The notes: generated by a model not told the origin, from the sequence alone. A stretch of 64,000 nt of DNA from Flavobacteriales bacterium (GCA_947447525.1 CANFJL010000009.1:1-64000), one strand, 5' to 3'. Shown: positions 1 to 10,586, counted from the stretch's first letter. Made by a program: numbers and translations.

Positions 1-3000
1 AGAGCAGTTATCAGCTGCCACTGGCGTTCCAAGGTTTAAGCCTGTTACGGAACAAGTAGCACTTGCATTGGCAGTGATATTAGCAGGAGCAACTATAGTT
101 GGATTGGTAGCATCAACTACTGTTACGGTTTGCGTTGCTGTAGCCGTAAGACCACTTCCGTCTGTCACCGTCCAAGTTACCGTAGTAGTTCCAATCGCGA
201 AAGTTGCTGGCGCATTATGAGTTACAGAAGCTATCGAACAGTTATCAGAAGTTACGGGTGTACCAAGAGCAACACCAAAGGCTGAACATGCATTATTAGC
301 ATTAACAGTAACATCAATTGGTGCCGTAATGGTTGGATTAACATTATCAGTAACGGTTACAAGTTGGTTTGCATTGGTAGCAATACCACTTGCATCGGTT
401 ACGGTCCAAGTAACGGTAGTTGTTCCTAGATTGAAAGCTGACGGAGCATTGTTGGTAACGGAAGCTACCGAACAATCATCAGCAGTAACCGGCGTACCTA
501 ATACAACACCAGTTGCCGTACAAGCAGTATTGGTAGTAGTATTTATAGCAGCAGGCGCTGTAATAGTTGGGTTAACATTATCTTGTACGATAACTGTTTG
601 ATTCGCCGTTGAGCTATTGCCATTATTATCCGTAAAGGTCCAAGTAATTACATTCGTACCTGGAATAGAATAACTTAATGGAGTGGAAGCAGTTCCAGTT
701 ATTACCCCTGAACAATTATCTGTTGTTGTTGGCGGAGTCACTGTTACCGAACATGATCCTGTTACTGTTGCTAAAGTTGGAACAACTGGAGCAATATTGT
801 CAGTAACGTTTACCGTAAAGCTACAAGTACTTGTATTTGCAGATGCATCTGTAGCAGTATAAGTAACTGTTGTGCTGCCTGTTGTAAAGGTATTTCCTGA
901 GGTATTACTTACCGTATATTGAACCCCAGGGCAATTGTCTGAAATTGCAGGGGCAGTCCAATTAACAACAGCATCACATGAATTTTGTGAGGTACTTACA
1001 CTAATATCTGCAGGACAATTAGTGATAATTGGATTTTGATTATCAACAATTGTAACCGTAAAGGAATACAAGGTATTGTTTCCAGATTGATCGACAATTT
1101 CATACGTTTGAGTGGTAACACCAACAGGGAAAATATCACCTGATGTAAAACCAGTATTATCAATTTGTGACATATTAGCAGTACAATTATCACCATAAGT
1201 TGGTAGCGCATAATTAATTACTCTTCCGCAGATTCCTGAGACAGCTGTATTGGTAATACTTGCAGGTGTAACTATGAATAATGGACTAATCGTATCAGCA
1301 ACTGTTACTGTTGAGGTACATGTTGATACATTTCCAGACAAGTCAGTTACGGTTAAAGTTACCGTATTGGAACCAAGATCTGCACAATTAAAATTAAGGT
1401 GATTAATAGTAGTTGATGCAATCCCACAGGCATCGTTAGATCCATTGTCTACTTGAGCCGCTGTAATACTTACAAGTCCTAAAGCATCTAATTGCGCCGT
1501 GATATTCTGGCAAATTGCGGTAGGAGGCACAATATCATAAACAGTAATCAAACTAATACAAGAATTGGTGTTTCCACTGCCGTCAGTTACTGTCATTGTG
1601 AATGGATGTGTTCCAATATCAGCACAAGTGAAGGTAGATTGATTTAAAGTATAACTTGCAATACTACAGTTGTCAACTGAACCATTGTTAACCATAGCAC
1701 CTGTAGCAGTAAAACTGCCAAGTGCATCTAATAAGAAAAGCGTATCGTGGCAATGAGCAACAGGATTTTGTGCATCAAGTACAGTTACTATTTGTGTAGC
1801 ACTTGTACTAAGACCACTACCATCTGTTACCGTCCAGGTTACAGTAGTATTTCCAAGAGGAAATGCAGTTGGAGCATCATTAATTATGGATGCCACTGAG
1901 CAATTGTCGTTGTACATTGGACTACCTAAAGCAACGCCTGATGCGGTACAAATATTGAGATCAGAATTAACAGTTACTGCTGAAGGAGGAGTAATGGTTG
2001 GATTTTGATTGTCAATTACAGTTATCGTTTGTGTTGCTGTAGCGGTATTTCCACTTCCATCAGTTACTATCCAAGTTACTGTAGTATTACCAAGAGGATA
2101 GGTTGATAAACCATCATTGGTAACAGATGCTACCGAACAGTTGTCATTGGTAACAGGAGTTCCAATTACGACTGAAGTAGCCACACATGTCCCCGCATCG
2201 GCATTTACCGTTACAGTTGAAGGAGCGGTGATGGTAGGTAAAGTATTGTCAACCACTGTAATTATTTGTGTTGCCGTGGCTGTTAAGCCACTACCATCGG
2301 TTACGGTCCATGTTACAGTTGTACTCCCTAAGCTAAAGGTAGTTGGGGCATTGTTCACAACAGTTGCTACGGAGCAATTATCTGCCGTTATTGGTGTCCC
2401 TAGATTTAAACCTGTAACACCACAAGTTGCACTTGCATTGGTAGTAATATCTATAGGTGCAGTAATAGTTGGATTGATATTATCAACTACTGTTACGGTT
2501 TGTGTTGAAATGGCAGTGTTTCCACTACCATCGGTTACGGTCCAAGTTACTGTAGTATTTCCAAGTGGATAGATAGCAGGCGCGTTATTTACCACTGAAG
2601 CAACGGAACAATTATCATTATAAACAGGAGTTCCTAATGCGACACCTGATGCCGTACAAATATTTAAATCATTATTAACCGTTACTGCAGATGGTGCAGT
2701 AATGGTCGGATTTTGATTATCAATTACGGTAACTATTTGTGTGGCTGTAGCCGTATTTCCACTTCCATCGGTTACCAACCAAGTTACAGTTGTATTTCCT
2801 AATGGATAAGAAGACAGCCCATTATTGGTGACAGATGCTACCGAACAATTGTCATTAGTAATAGGAGTACCTAAGTTGACCCCTGTTGCTGCACAAGAGC
2901 CTGCGTCAGCATTAACTGTTACAGCCGTTGGAGCAGTAATTGTTGGAGCAATAGTATCCACAACAGTTACGATAACTTGGTCAGAAGCGGTACAACCATT

Positions 3001-6000
3001 ATTATTTCCTGTTAGGGTATAAGTAGTAGTGGTCATTGGTGTAACAACTGTTGTCGGTGTTGTTGAGGAATACCCGGCAGGGCTTGAACTCCAAGTAACA
3101 GGGCTGGTTGGGCCGGGTTGATAAGAAACCATTACATTACTTAATGTTAATGTTACAAAGTCTGCGAATAAATCTAAATCCTGAGGTCTTATTCTTATAT
3201 TTTGACCATTGACTAGATTTCCATTAAAATTATTGATTGTATAAGTACCGCCGCAGTTGGCAATGTTTGTCCAGCCCAAACCTGGTCCATTCCAATACTG
3301 CATTAAGTACCAAGAATTATAGAAGGAACAATTAGTACCTGCATAGGATAAAATTGGAGTAAATGAAACTGAAGTTATTGTTGCTCCAGCAGGAGCTCCA
3401 CTTACCACTAATATCACTGGAGTATTTGAATTATCATACATTGAACCTGAGGCACTCAATGGACCTACTACTGCTGGAAGTGTTGAGGATCCAGTAAGAG
3501 TTACTGGTCCACCTGGACAAGTAGAAACATCTGCTCCAGCATTAACTGTTGGATAATTATTAATGGTAATTAAACTAGAAGTTGAAACTACTCCAGAAGG
3601 GAATCCGCAGCTGGTATTATTTGCAAACCAGAAATTACCTTCATTTACCACGTCAAAAGAAAGGTTATTAGTTCCTGCTGTAGTTGGAGCTGTTACGGTT
3701 AAATAATAAGTCTGAGTTGCTCCAGAAACTAAGCCATTTGCATTTACCCTGATTAAATAATCAGGATCACCATTCCATTTTATTCCCACATTAATATCTG
3801 GTGCTGCATCTGTCCATGTTGCTGTTCCTGTATTGGTAAGTGTAATACTTACCGTTCTAACTTCACCCACGCACCAGTTGGCAGAACCCGTATTCATAGA
3901 AACAAAGGTACTTTGCCACACAGCGCCATTGGTTAACACTGTAACAGACGCGCTGTAACCAGCGGCTCCAGAACATTTTGTAAACATACATCTGTATTGA
4001 GAAGTAACAGCTTGATTTACCGAAGCTGTTGCAGCAGTTGCACCTAAAATATTCGACCAAGTTGCACCATTATCAGTTGATACTTGCCATTGATAACTTA
4101 GTCCATCAGGGGAAGGTGGATTGGAAAAACTTAGATTGAAGTTGGTACCAGAACAAACTCCACTCACATCAGCTTGGGCATTAACGCCACTTGGAGCAAT
4201 ATTATCCAAAATCGTCATGGTTACTTGAGCAGAACCTGGAGCATTAGTACATCCAGTGGTTTGATTGGTATACGAAATATTATATAAGGTTGTAACTGCT
4301 GGAGCGACATTTTGAGTAAAAATATTAGTTCCAGAACTTACCGCCGGAGCTGGAAGTGCTGAACCATTTCCTGTCCATACAGTAGTATAGTTAGATGGAG
4401 GTGTGAAAATCCACGATTGAGGAGCACTTGCAGCAATTTGCGCAGTGGTTCCCGACCAATAGTTCACGGTATTTGGCGTTACTGCACAGTTAGGAGCAGC
4501 AGCACCAATGGTTCCAGTAGGGTCGTTAACACCTATTGATTTAGAATTAGTAGATTGTGTTTGAAGACCTATGATACCTACCAATCCTGTTGTTTCATAT
4601 AGAATTACTTGGAATCTTTGATAGGTAGTAGAATAAGCATATTGATTTACATAATATTCAACAATAAAGCGTCTGTTAGGCGCATAACCACTGGTCCAAT
4701 AGCGGATATAGGTATTGGAGCCAGCGTAACCACAATGAAGGTCATTGGAAGCTGCGTAAATCGCCCCCAAAGGATCCAGAGTATTAGGTAAGGCGCCAAT
4801 GGTAAAGTCCCCTAATGCAGTAGCATTATAGGCACCAAATTGGAGTACACCATTCGTTCCAACATTGATAGTAGTATAGTTAGTTCCAAAGAAGTTATAA
4901 CTAAAGCCAATTGGTATGGCACTCCAACCACCATCATCTAAACTTCCAGAAGCTAAACCAGCAACTGCTGCTCCATTGTTACATAAATAAGCAGCTCCAG
5001 ATGGAATGGTGTAAGGCGTTAAATTTGCACATGCAGCTGTAAAGTTCCCAGCAGACAAACCAGTATTGATTGTTGCTGATGTTCCCGGACAAACTCCGTT
5101 GGCACTTGTTGTTAAATTTGCTGTAGGCAATGGGTATAATCCAATACTTTGAATGGCAGGAAGGCTATAACATCCATTATCTAATGTTTGAACTTGTACA
5201 GCACTAGTTTGCGTAATTCCTGCGGTTATACTCGTACCAGTTGTACCGCTCAAAGAAGGAGATCCTTCTAATGAAGTCCAAGTGTAGGTACCTGAAGAGC
5301 CAGAAGCGTTAAGTGTAACTGTTCCTCCGGTTCCACAAAATTGACTTTGTGAAGCAGTAATTATCGGTGTAGCAGGCTGTGACCCTAAGGAGAAAGAAGT
5401 AGCACTTGTAGCGGTTCCTGTCATGTTCGACACCGTAATTGGTCCAGAAGCACCCGTTCCTGGTATAGCATTTATCGTTGTACTATTAACAATGGTAAAA
5501 GAAGATGCATTCACGCCGCCAAATTGAACAGCCGAAACTGTATTTAAGCCGGTTCCCGTTATTGTAACGCTAACAGCTGGACAGCCACTTGCAGGTATAG
5601 AGGTAATAGTAGGTAAAGGAACTGCTAAAACAGTTAAACTATAATCTTCGAATTCGCCCCAAGAGTTTGGCCCACAGGCAGTTGTTGCACCCAAATAACC
5701 GTTAGAAACGCGCATTCGATAAGTACCAACAGCTTGAGCTCCAGCAACATTAACTACGGTTGAACCACTTGCAACATAAGCATTTGAATTGTAAACACTT
5801 TCTCCAGCATCAGCAAAATCTAAGTCATTGTTCCAATCTATCCAGAGTTGGAAATAATCACTTGAATAAATTGAATTCATATTAATGGTAAACGATGAAC
5901 CTTGATATGCTGAAGCTCCAATGGTAGAATAGTAATTTCCATACCCCCCTGCACTAGCGCCTGTAACATTAGTAAAGTTGGTAGAAGCACCTACCGTATT

Positions 6001-7818
6001 TACATTGGTTAAATAATACGTTGTTGATCCGGCAGGTATACAAGCAATAACAGAAACCAGTACGGGATTTGAAATCGTTGTATTACCCGTACAAGTAACT
6101 ATACATTGAAAATAGCTTAATGCTGTTATGGTAGCGGTATAAGTTGAATTTGTTTGCCCAGCAACATTAGTCCAAGGCCCAGTAGAAGAACTTGCCGTTT
6201 GCCATTGGTAGGTAACGCCGGTTCCAATAGTATTATTTTGTAAAGAAAGATCGACTGTTTGCCCACTTCCTACGGCTGATGATGAGGTTAAGGTATTTCC
6301 TGGCGCAGGAGTTCCTGAACATGGTGGAGGGGCTAAAATATTGATGCAATAATCTTCGGTCTCTCCCCATGTATAAGTACCTGTTGAAGCTTGGCCAATG
6401 GAGGATTCTACCTCAATTACACGCATTCTAACTGTTCCCACTGTTGCAGTCATCGGAATATTCACTGTTGTTGAAACTGTAGATCCTCCTACGGCAAAAG
6501 AAGTGTAGGGAGAAGTATAAACGAGTTCTCCAGCATCCGTGAAGACTCCGTTGGCATTGTAGTCAATATAAACGGTCACTACTCCTGAATAAGAAAACCC
6601 ACTGCACATTCCACCCGTAACTGAAAGTGGGTAAGAAGTACCTTGGTACATATTTGGAGCAGTTAAATACCCTGCATAATTGGAATACATAGAAGCCGCA
6701 GATCCAGGCCCTGGAGCCGCGACTCCACATGAAGAGGAATTGCTCAATGAACCAAATGTTACATTTAAAATCTCATCATCTGCTGTGGATGTGGCGGAAG
6801 ATGCCGGGTAAGTTAGACATGAACATGGCCCACCTCCATTGATGCTTATATATAAGCTGGTGGAATTTGATGATATCCCGCTATTAGCACAAGTTATTAT
6901 TCTTCTATAATAGGTCGCCGTACTAGTATTTGTAACTAAAGTTGCAGCTGTAGCACCAGTAATATTTGTCCAAGTGACATTGTTTGGAGAAGATTGCCAT
7001 TGGTAGGTTAGACCAGTCCCTACAGCACTACCTGTGGTTGATAGAGTGAAATTTGTACCTGGACAAACGGTAGTTAATGTGGAGACTGTAGTTCCGCCCG
7101 TTGGAGTACCTGCACAAGCTGTATTAGAAGCTGCAGTAAGTTGAATATTAGGTAAAAAGGTGTTTCTTGTTGTTGCAGCTGGCGGGGCACTTGGGTTTGG
7201 ATTAGTAAGATCACTATAATAGATAATAGAACTGTTTGCAGCACCTGCGGTATATCTATACATGGTACTTACATAGGTATAGGAAGCATTGTTTTCGTCA
7301 CACGCCACCACTAAATTCCCCCCAGTCCAAGTAAAAGGTGTCTGCAAAGTAACGGTTACCCAACCTGTAGGCCAAGTATTTACATTTCCACTATAAACCT
7401 GAGTCATTGCAGCAGTAGACACCCAATTTGTTGTTGTTGCAAACGCTGCTTGAGCAGTATTACCGAGAAAAATCGTCCAATTGTTATTATTAGTTGTTCC
7501 AGCAGCATTTGCAGTATTAATGTACCACGCAATTTGAGTTATTTGCATACCCGCCGTCATTCCTTGTGCAGTTAAATTTGCTGCAGGATAAATACTCTGA
7601 TTGTAGCTGTAGCCATAAAAGTTATTAATTGGAACCTGATAGGTAGTTGTTACACCTGTACCAATTGTGTAAACTGTTTGTCCTGATAAATTTCCATTTA
7701 CCCCTAAAATAAGGCACAATGTAAATACTGCATGTAGCAAGATAGCAGCAATACTAGTTTTTGATTCTTTCATTTTTGAGTTTTTTGGATCTAAAATTGA
7801 AATGTAAAACTTTTTCAT
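1..7818 (-). CDS. Giant secreted/surface protein, partial (3' end outside window), >=2606 aa; signal peptide, two GEVEDY domains, nidogen-like domain, IPT/TIG domain, HYR/Ig-like repeats
   Basis: Minus-strand frame with start ATG at 7818 (MKKFYISILDPKNSKMKESKTSIAAILLHAVFTLCLILGVNGNLSGQTVYTIG); spot checks across the region show no in-frame stop, and the frame is still open at base 1 (..VTGLNLGTPVAADNCS). Motifs read: TWGETEDYCINI and PNSWGEFEDYSLTVL (GEVEDY); PTITSIPASGCPAVSVTITGTGLNTVSAVQFGG (IPT/TIG); GSTTVTYTATDA (HYR). Alternative start at 7773. Confidence 0.9.
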   Translation of the reverse strand, partial: MKKFYISILDPKNSKMKESKTSIAAILLHAVFTLCLILGVNGNLSGQTVYTIGTGVTTTYQVPINNFYGYSYNQSIYPAANLTAQGMTAGMQITQIAWYINTANAAGTTNNNNWTIFLGNTAQAAFATTTNWVSTAAMTQVYSGNVNTWPTGWVTVTLQTPFTWTGGNLVVACDENNASYTYVSTMYRYTAGAANSSIIYYSDLTNPNPSAPPAATTRNTFLPNIQLTAASNTACAGTPTGGTTVSTLTTVCPGTNFTLSTTGSAVGTGLTYQWQSSPNNVTWTNITGATAATLVTNTSTATYYRRIITCANSGISSNSTSLYISINGGGPCSCLTYPASSATSTADDEILNVTFGSLSNSSSCGVAAPGPGSAASMYSNYAGYLTAPNMYQGTSYPLSVTGGMCSGFSYSGVVTVYIDYNANGVFTDAGELVYTSPYTSFAVGGSTVSTTVNIPMTATVGTVRMRVIEVESSIGQASTGTYTWGETEDYCINILAPPPCSGTPAPGNTLTSSSAVGSGQTVDLSLQNNTIGTGVTYQWQTASSSTGPWTNVAGQTNSTYTATITALSYFQCIVTCTGNTTISNPVLVSVIACIPAGSTTYYLTNVNTVGASTNFTNVTGASAGGYGNYYSTIGASAYQGSSFTINMNSIYSSDYFQLWIDWNNDLDFADAGESVYNSNAYVASGSTVVNVAGAQAVGTYRMRVSNGYLGATTACGPNSWGEFEDYSLTVLAVPLPTITSIPASGCPAVSVTITGTGLNTVSAVQFGGVNASSFTIVNSTTINAIPGTGASGPITVSNMTGTATSATSFSLGSQPATPIITASQSQFCGTGGTVTLNASGSSGTYTWTSLEGSPSLSGTTGTSITAGITQTSAVQVQTLDNGCYSLPAIQSIGLYPLPTANLTTSANGVCPGTSATINTGLSAGNFTAACANLTPYTIPSGAAYLCNNGAAVAGLASGSLDDGGWSAIPIGFSYNFFGTNYTTINVGTNGVLQFGAYNATALGDFTIGALPNTLDPLGAIYAASNDLHCGYAGSNTYIRYWTSGYAPNRRFIVEYYVNQYAYSTTYQRFQVILYETTGLVGIIGLQTQSTNSKSIGVNDPTGTIGAAAPNCAVTPNTVNYWSGTTAQIAASAPQSWIFTPPSNYTTVWTGNGSALPAPAVSSGTNIFTQNVAPAVTTLYNISYTNQTTGCTNAPGSAQVTMTILDNIAPSGVNAQADVSGVCSGTNFNLSFSNPPSPDGLSYQWQVSTDNGATWSNILGATAATASVNQAVTSQYRCMFTKCSGAAGYSASVTVLTNGAVWQSTFVSMNTGSANWCVGEVRTVSITLTNTGTATWTDAAPDINVGIKWNGDPDYLIRVNANGLVSGATQTYYLTVTAPTTAGTNNLSFDVVNEGNFWFANNTSCGFPSGVVSTSSLITINNYPTVNAGADVSTCPGGPVTLTGSSTLPAVVGPLSASGSMYDNSNTPVILVVSGAPAGATITSVSFTPILSYAGTNCSFYNSWYLMQYWNGPGLGWTNIANCGGTYTINNFNGNLVNGQNIRIRPQDLDLFADFVTLTLSNVMVSYQPGPTSPVTWSSSPAGYSSTTPTTVVTPMTTTTYTLTGNNNGCTASDQVIVTVVDTIAPTITAPTAVTVNADAGSCAATGVNLGTPITNDNCSVASVTNNGLSSYPLGNTTVTWLVTDGSGNTATATQIVTVIDNQNPTITAPSAVTVNNDLNICTASGVALGTPVYNDNCSVASVVNNAPAIYPLGNTTVTWTVTDGSGNTAISTQTVTVVDNINPTITAPIDITTNASATCGVTGLNLGTPITADNCSVATVVNNAPTTFSLGSTTVTWTVTDGSGLTATATQIITVVDNTLPTITAPSTVTVNADAGTCVATSVVIGTPVTNDNCSVASVTNDGLSTYPLGNTTVTWIVTDGSGNTATATQTITVIDNQNPTITPPSAVTVNSDLNICTASGVALGSPMYNDNCSVASIINDAPTAFPLGNTTVTWTVTDGSGLSTSATQIVTVLDAQNPVAHCHDTLFLLDALGSFTATGAMVNNGSVDNCSIASYTLNQSTFTCADIGTHPFTMTVTDGSGNTNSCISLITVYDIVPPTAICQNITAQLDALGLVSITAAQVDNGSNDACGIASTTINHLNFNCADLGSNTVTLTVTDLSGNVSTCTSTVTVADTISPLFIVTPASITNTAVSGICGRVINYALPTYGDNCTANMSQIDNTGFTSGDIFPVGVTTQTYEIVDQSGNNTLYSFTVTIVDNQNPIITNCPADISVSTSQNSCDAVVNWTAPAISDNCPGVQYTVSNTSGNTFTTGSTTVTYTATDASANTSTCSFTVNVTDNIAPVVPTLATVTGSCSVTVTPPTTTDNCSGVITGTASTPLSYSIPGTNVITWTFTDNNGNSSTANQTVIVQDNVNPTITAPAAINTTTNTACTATGVVLGTPVTADDCSVASVTNNAPSAFNLGTTTVTWTVTDASGIATNANQLVTVTDNVNPTITAPIDVTVNANNACSAFGVALGTPVTSDNCSIASVTHNAPATFAIGTTTVTWTVTDGSGLTATATQTVTVVDATNPTIVAPANITANASATCSVTGLNLGTPVAADNCS
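1750..2975 (-). repeat. Tandem HYR-type repeat units of about 230-240 bp arranged in a higher-order period of 708 bp
   Basis: The landmark ccatcggttacggtccaagtt-like recurs near 1821, 2059, 2299, 2529 and 2767. Antisense ORFs starting at 2117 and 2825 (708 apart) have near-identical translations (MVTDATEQLSLV.GVP...). Confidence 0.8.
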
Positions 7819-8181
7819 AGTAATTTCTTTGTAAAATAATTTTTTTTGAAATTTTATAATAAAATAAAAATCAAACTGTTATGCAATAATCTTGCGTCAG
7901 AAAAAAGCCTGACGACTAAAAAAAACGCATTTCAGCACTTCTAAAGTAAGAAATCAAAAATATTAATGCTCTTTAGATGAACATTTAAGCTATTTCATCG
8001 AATATTCACCTTGTTTTGACAAAGAATTAATTTTAAAATTCTATTCAAAAAAAGAGTCGTGTAAGTAAGTAATTTATTTACAGCTCTTTAGATATTTTAG
8101 GAAAAATCTCAATGAAAACAAGAGGCTTAATCATTTTTGGGAAATCATTATTAAAAAAGAAACAACGGTGTAAATCTAAAA

Positions 8182-9690
8182 TTAGATAATTAAAGAATTT
8201 CCTGTCATTTCATCAGGAAGATAAAGACCCAGTCTTTGCAAGATAGTAGGAGCAATGTCGGCCAAAATGCCCTCTTTTAATTTTAGATTATTTTCTCGAC
8301 TAACCAATAGCACCGGAACAGGATTCATACTGTGTGCTGTATTCGGTGTTCCATCATCATTAATAGCGTAATCGGCGTTTCCATGATCTGCAATTACGAT
8401 AAATTCATATCCTTTTTCTAGACCTGTTTGCAGCAGTTCCCCTAGACAAGCATCAACGGTCTCAATCGCCTTGACTATAGCGGAAAATACACCGGTATGT
8501 CCAACCATATCAGGATTGGCAAAATTGAGACATAAGAAATTTGGAGTGGAACTTAAGATGGCTTGCTTTGCTAGATTGCAAACTTCCAAGGCACTCATTT
8601 CAGGTTGCAGGTCATAAGTTGCCACTTTTGGGGAATTTACCATGATGCGTTCTTCTCTTGAAAAGGGTACTTCACGGCCACCATTGAAAAAGAAAGTTAC
8701 ATGCGGATATTTTTCCGTTTCTGCGATTCGTAGTTGACTTAATCCTGCTTTTGCAATAACTTCTCCAAGGGTATTGGTTAAATTATCTTTATCGTAAATG
8801 ACATGAATATTTTTGAAATTCGCATCGTAATTGGTCATCGAAAAATACTCTAATTCCAAGGGAAACATTTGGTGTTCCGGGAATGCTTTTTGTGTCAAGG
8901 CAATCGTAATTTCACGCGGTCTATCGGTTCGGAAATTGAAATTAATGAGTACATCATGGTTTCCAATCAAGCCTTTTTTATTTAAAATAACAGGTTTTAA
9001 AAACTCATCTGTAATCCCTTCAGCATAGGAATCGTTTAGTGCAGCATCAGAATTTAAAGATTCCTTTCCAACACCATGAATCAGCAAATCATAAGCGACT
9101 TTAATGCGTTCCCAGCGTTGATCGCGGTCCATGGCATAATACCTACCGACCATACTTGCGACTGAAAATGAATATTTTGCTGCAATTTCCTCTGTTTCTT
9201 TTAAAAATCTTATTGCACTTTTAGGATCACAATCCCTTCCATCGGTTATGGCGTGAATATAAACTTCTTTTACGCCTTGATCTGCAGCCATCTTGCAAAG
9301 TGCAAACAAGTGTTCTTTGGAACTGTGTACACCACCATCTGAAAGCAAACCCATTAAATGTAATTTTCTGCCCGGTTCTTTGGCTTTATTGAAAGCGTCT
9401 AGAAGAATTTTATTTTCAAAGAAGTCCCCTTCTCTAATTTCCTTATTAATTCTTGTCAATTCTTGATAAACCACCCGCCCAGCTCCTATGTTCAAATGAC
9501 CGACCTCTGAATTTCCCATTTGCCCCTCCGGAAGACCCACCTTTTCGCCAAAGGTAGTCAAGGTAGCATGCGGGTATTGGTGCATTAAGCGATCCATTAC
9601 TGGAGTGTTGGCCGCAGCTATCGCATCTGAAGCACCACCGTTTCCAATGCCCCAACCGTCCAAAATTATTAATCCAACATGCTTGTTCAT
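8182..9690 (-). CDS. gpmI: 2,3-bisphosphoglycerate-independent phosphoglycerate mutase
   Basis: LIILDGWGIG, GNSEVGHLNIGAGRVVYQ, ITDGRDCDP, ADHGNAD motifs; 502 aa. Confidence 0.97.
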   Translation of the reverse strand: MNKHVGLIILDGWGIGNGGASDAIAAANTPVMDRLMHQYPHATLTTFGEKVGLPEGQMGNSEVGHLNIGAGRVVYQELTRINKEIREGDFFENKILLDAFNKAKEPGRKLHLMGLLSDGGVHSSKEHLFALCKMAADQGVKEVYIHAITDGRDCDPKSAIRFLKETEEIAAKYSFSVASMVGRYYAMDRDQRWERIKVAYDLLIHGVGKESLNSDAALNDSYAEGITDEFLKPVILNKKGLIGNHDVLINFNFRTDRPREITIALTQKAFPEHQMFPLELEYFSMTNYDANFKNIHVIYDKDNLTNTLGEVIAKAGLSQLRIAETEKYPHVTFFFNGGREVPFSREERIMVNSPKVATYDLQPEMSALEVCNLAKQAILSSTPNFLCLNFANPDMVGHTGVFSAIVKAIETVDACLGELLQTGLEKGYEFIVIADHGNADYAINDDGTPNTAHSMNPVPVLLVSRENNLKLKEGILADIAPTILQRLGLYLPDEMTGNSLII

Positions 9691-10583
9691 AGTTGCAAGG
9701 TTATTTTAAAATTGGCGCCCTTCGGTTTATTATCTGAATAGGTTATTTTCCCTTTGTGCAGCGCGGCAAATTGTTCAACGATATAAAGCCCCAAACCACT
9801 TCCTTTCTGCGTTCGAGTTTCTTCATTTTCTACGCGGTAAAATTTGGAAAAAATTTCAGTTTGATGGGTTAAGGGAACACCTGGACCTTCATCTTTTACA
9901 CCAAAGACAAATTTATTTTCTTCCTGTGCTGCATACAAATTTATGTTAGCTTCTTGTCCTGCATATTTGATAGCATTTTCTAATAAATTGGAAAGAATGG
10001 CTTCGAACATGAATCTATCCGCTTTTAATTCGGCATCACTGTCAATGCTAATTTGAATAAAGTTCTTACCGTAATTTTTATGGATTCTGTCAACTATTTG
10101 TTGTCCGAGTTCTGAAAATCTAAAAGTACTTTTCACAGGCTGAATGGATTTATTGTCCAAACTTGATGCATGTAAAATATTTTCGATTAGTAATTCTAAG
10201 CGTTCGTTTTCCTCTAATGATTTTTTTAAAAGTTCTTGTCTTTTTTCTAAAGTAAGATCATGCTTCAACATGGTTTGGATCATTATTTTTTTAGCGGCAA
10301 TGGGGGTTTTTAACTCATGCGTAACAGACAGTAAAAAATTACTCTGCCTTCTAGATAATAGAATATCCTTTTGAATGGATTTTCTAATTTGCCAAAGGCC
10401 AAAAATGAGTATAATAAAAAAGACCATTCCTTCCCCCAAAATCATTCCCACTCTTCTCATGGAAGCATCTGGAGTGGCTTCTGTTTTTTGACTTAATTCA
10501 ATTAAATGATAACCCCACCAGGCAAATTGTAAGATAATATAGGTACTTAGAATGATGAAGAAAAATCTAGTTTTATTATTCAT
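9687..10583 (-). CDS. Membrane sensor histidine kinase
   Basis: Two N-terminal TM segments, H-box VTHELKTPIA, N-box LLENAIKYA, DEGPGVP, GSGLGLYIV. Confidence 0.93.
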   Translation of the reverse strand: MNNKTRFFFIILSTYIILQFAWWGYHLIELSQKTEATPDASMRRVGMILGEGMVFFIILIFGLWQIRKSIQKDILLSRRQSNFLLSVTHELKTPIAAKKIMIQTMLKHDLTLEKRQELLKKSLEENERLELLIENILHASSLDNKSIQPVKSTFRFSELGQQIVDRIHKNYGKNFIQISIDSDAELKADRFMFEAILSNLLENAIKYAGQEANINLYAAQEENKFVFGVKDEGPGVPLTHQTEIFSKFYRVENEETRTQKGSGLGLYIVEQFAALHKGKITYSDNKPKGANFKITLQL

Positions 10584-10586
10584 TTC

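Noticed and set aside
329-4791. Track ORFs 329..601+, 996..1211-, 2117..2572+, 2825..3022+, 3863..4060-, 4609..4791+
   Set aside because: All lie within the open minus-strand giant ORF; repetitive Thr/Val/Ala-rich composition keeps other frames open by chance.
7895-7914. Short inverted repeat cgtcag-aaaaaagc-ctgacg
   Set aside because: Only 6 bp with an 8-nt loop and no proper T-run on either relevant strand; too weak to call a terminator or regulator.
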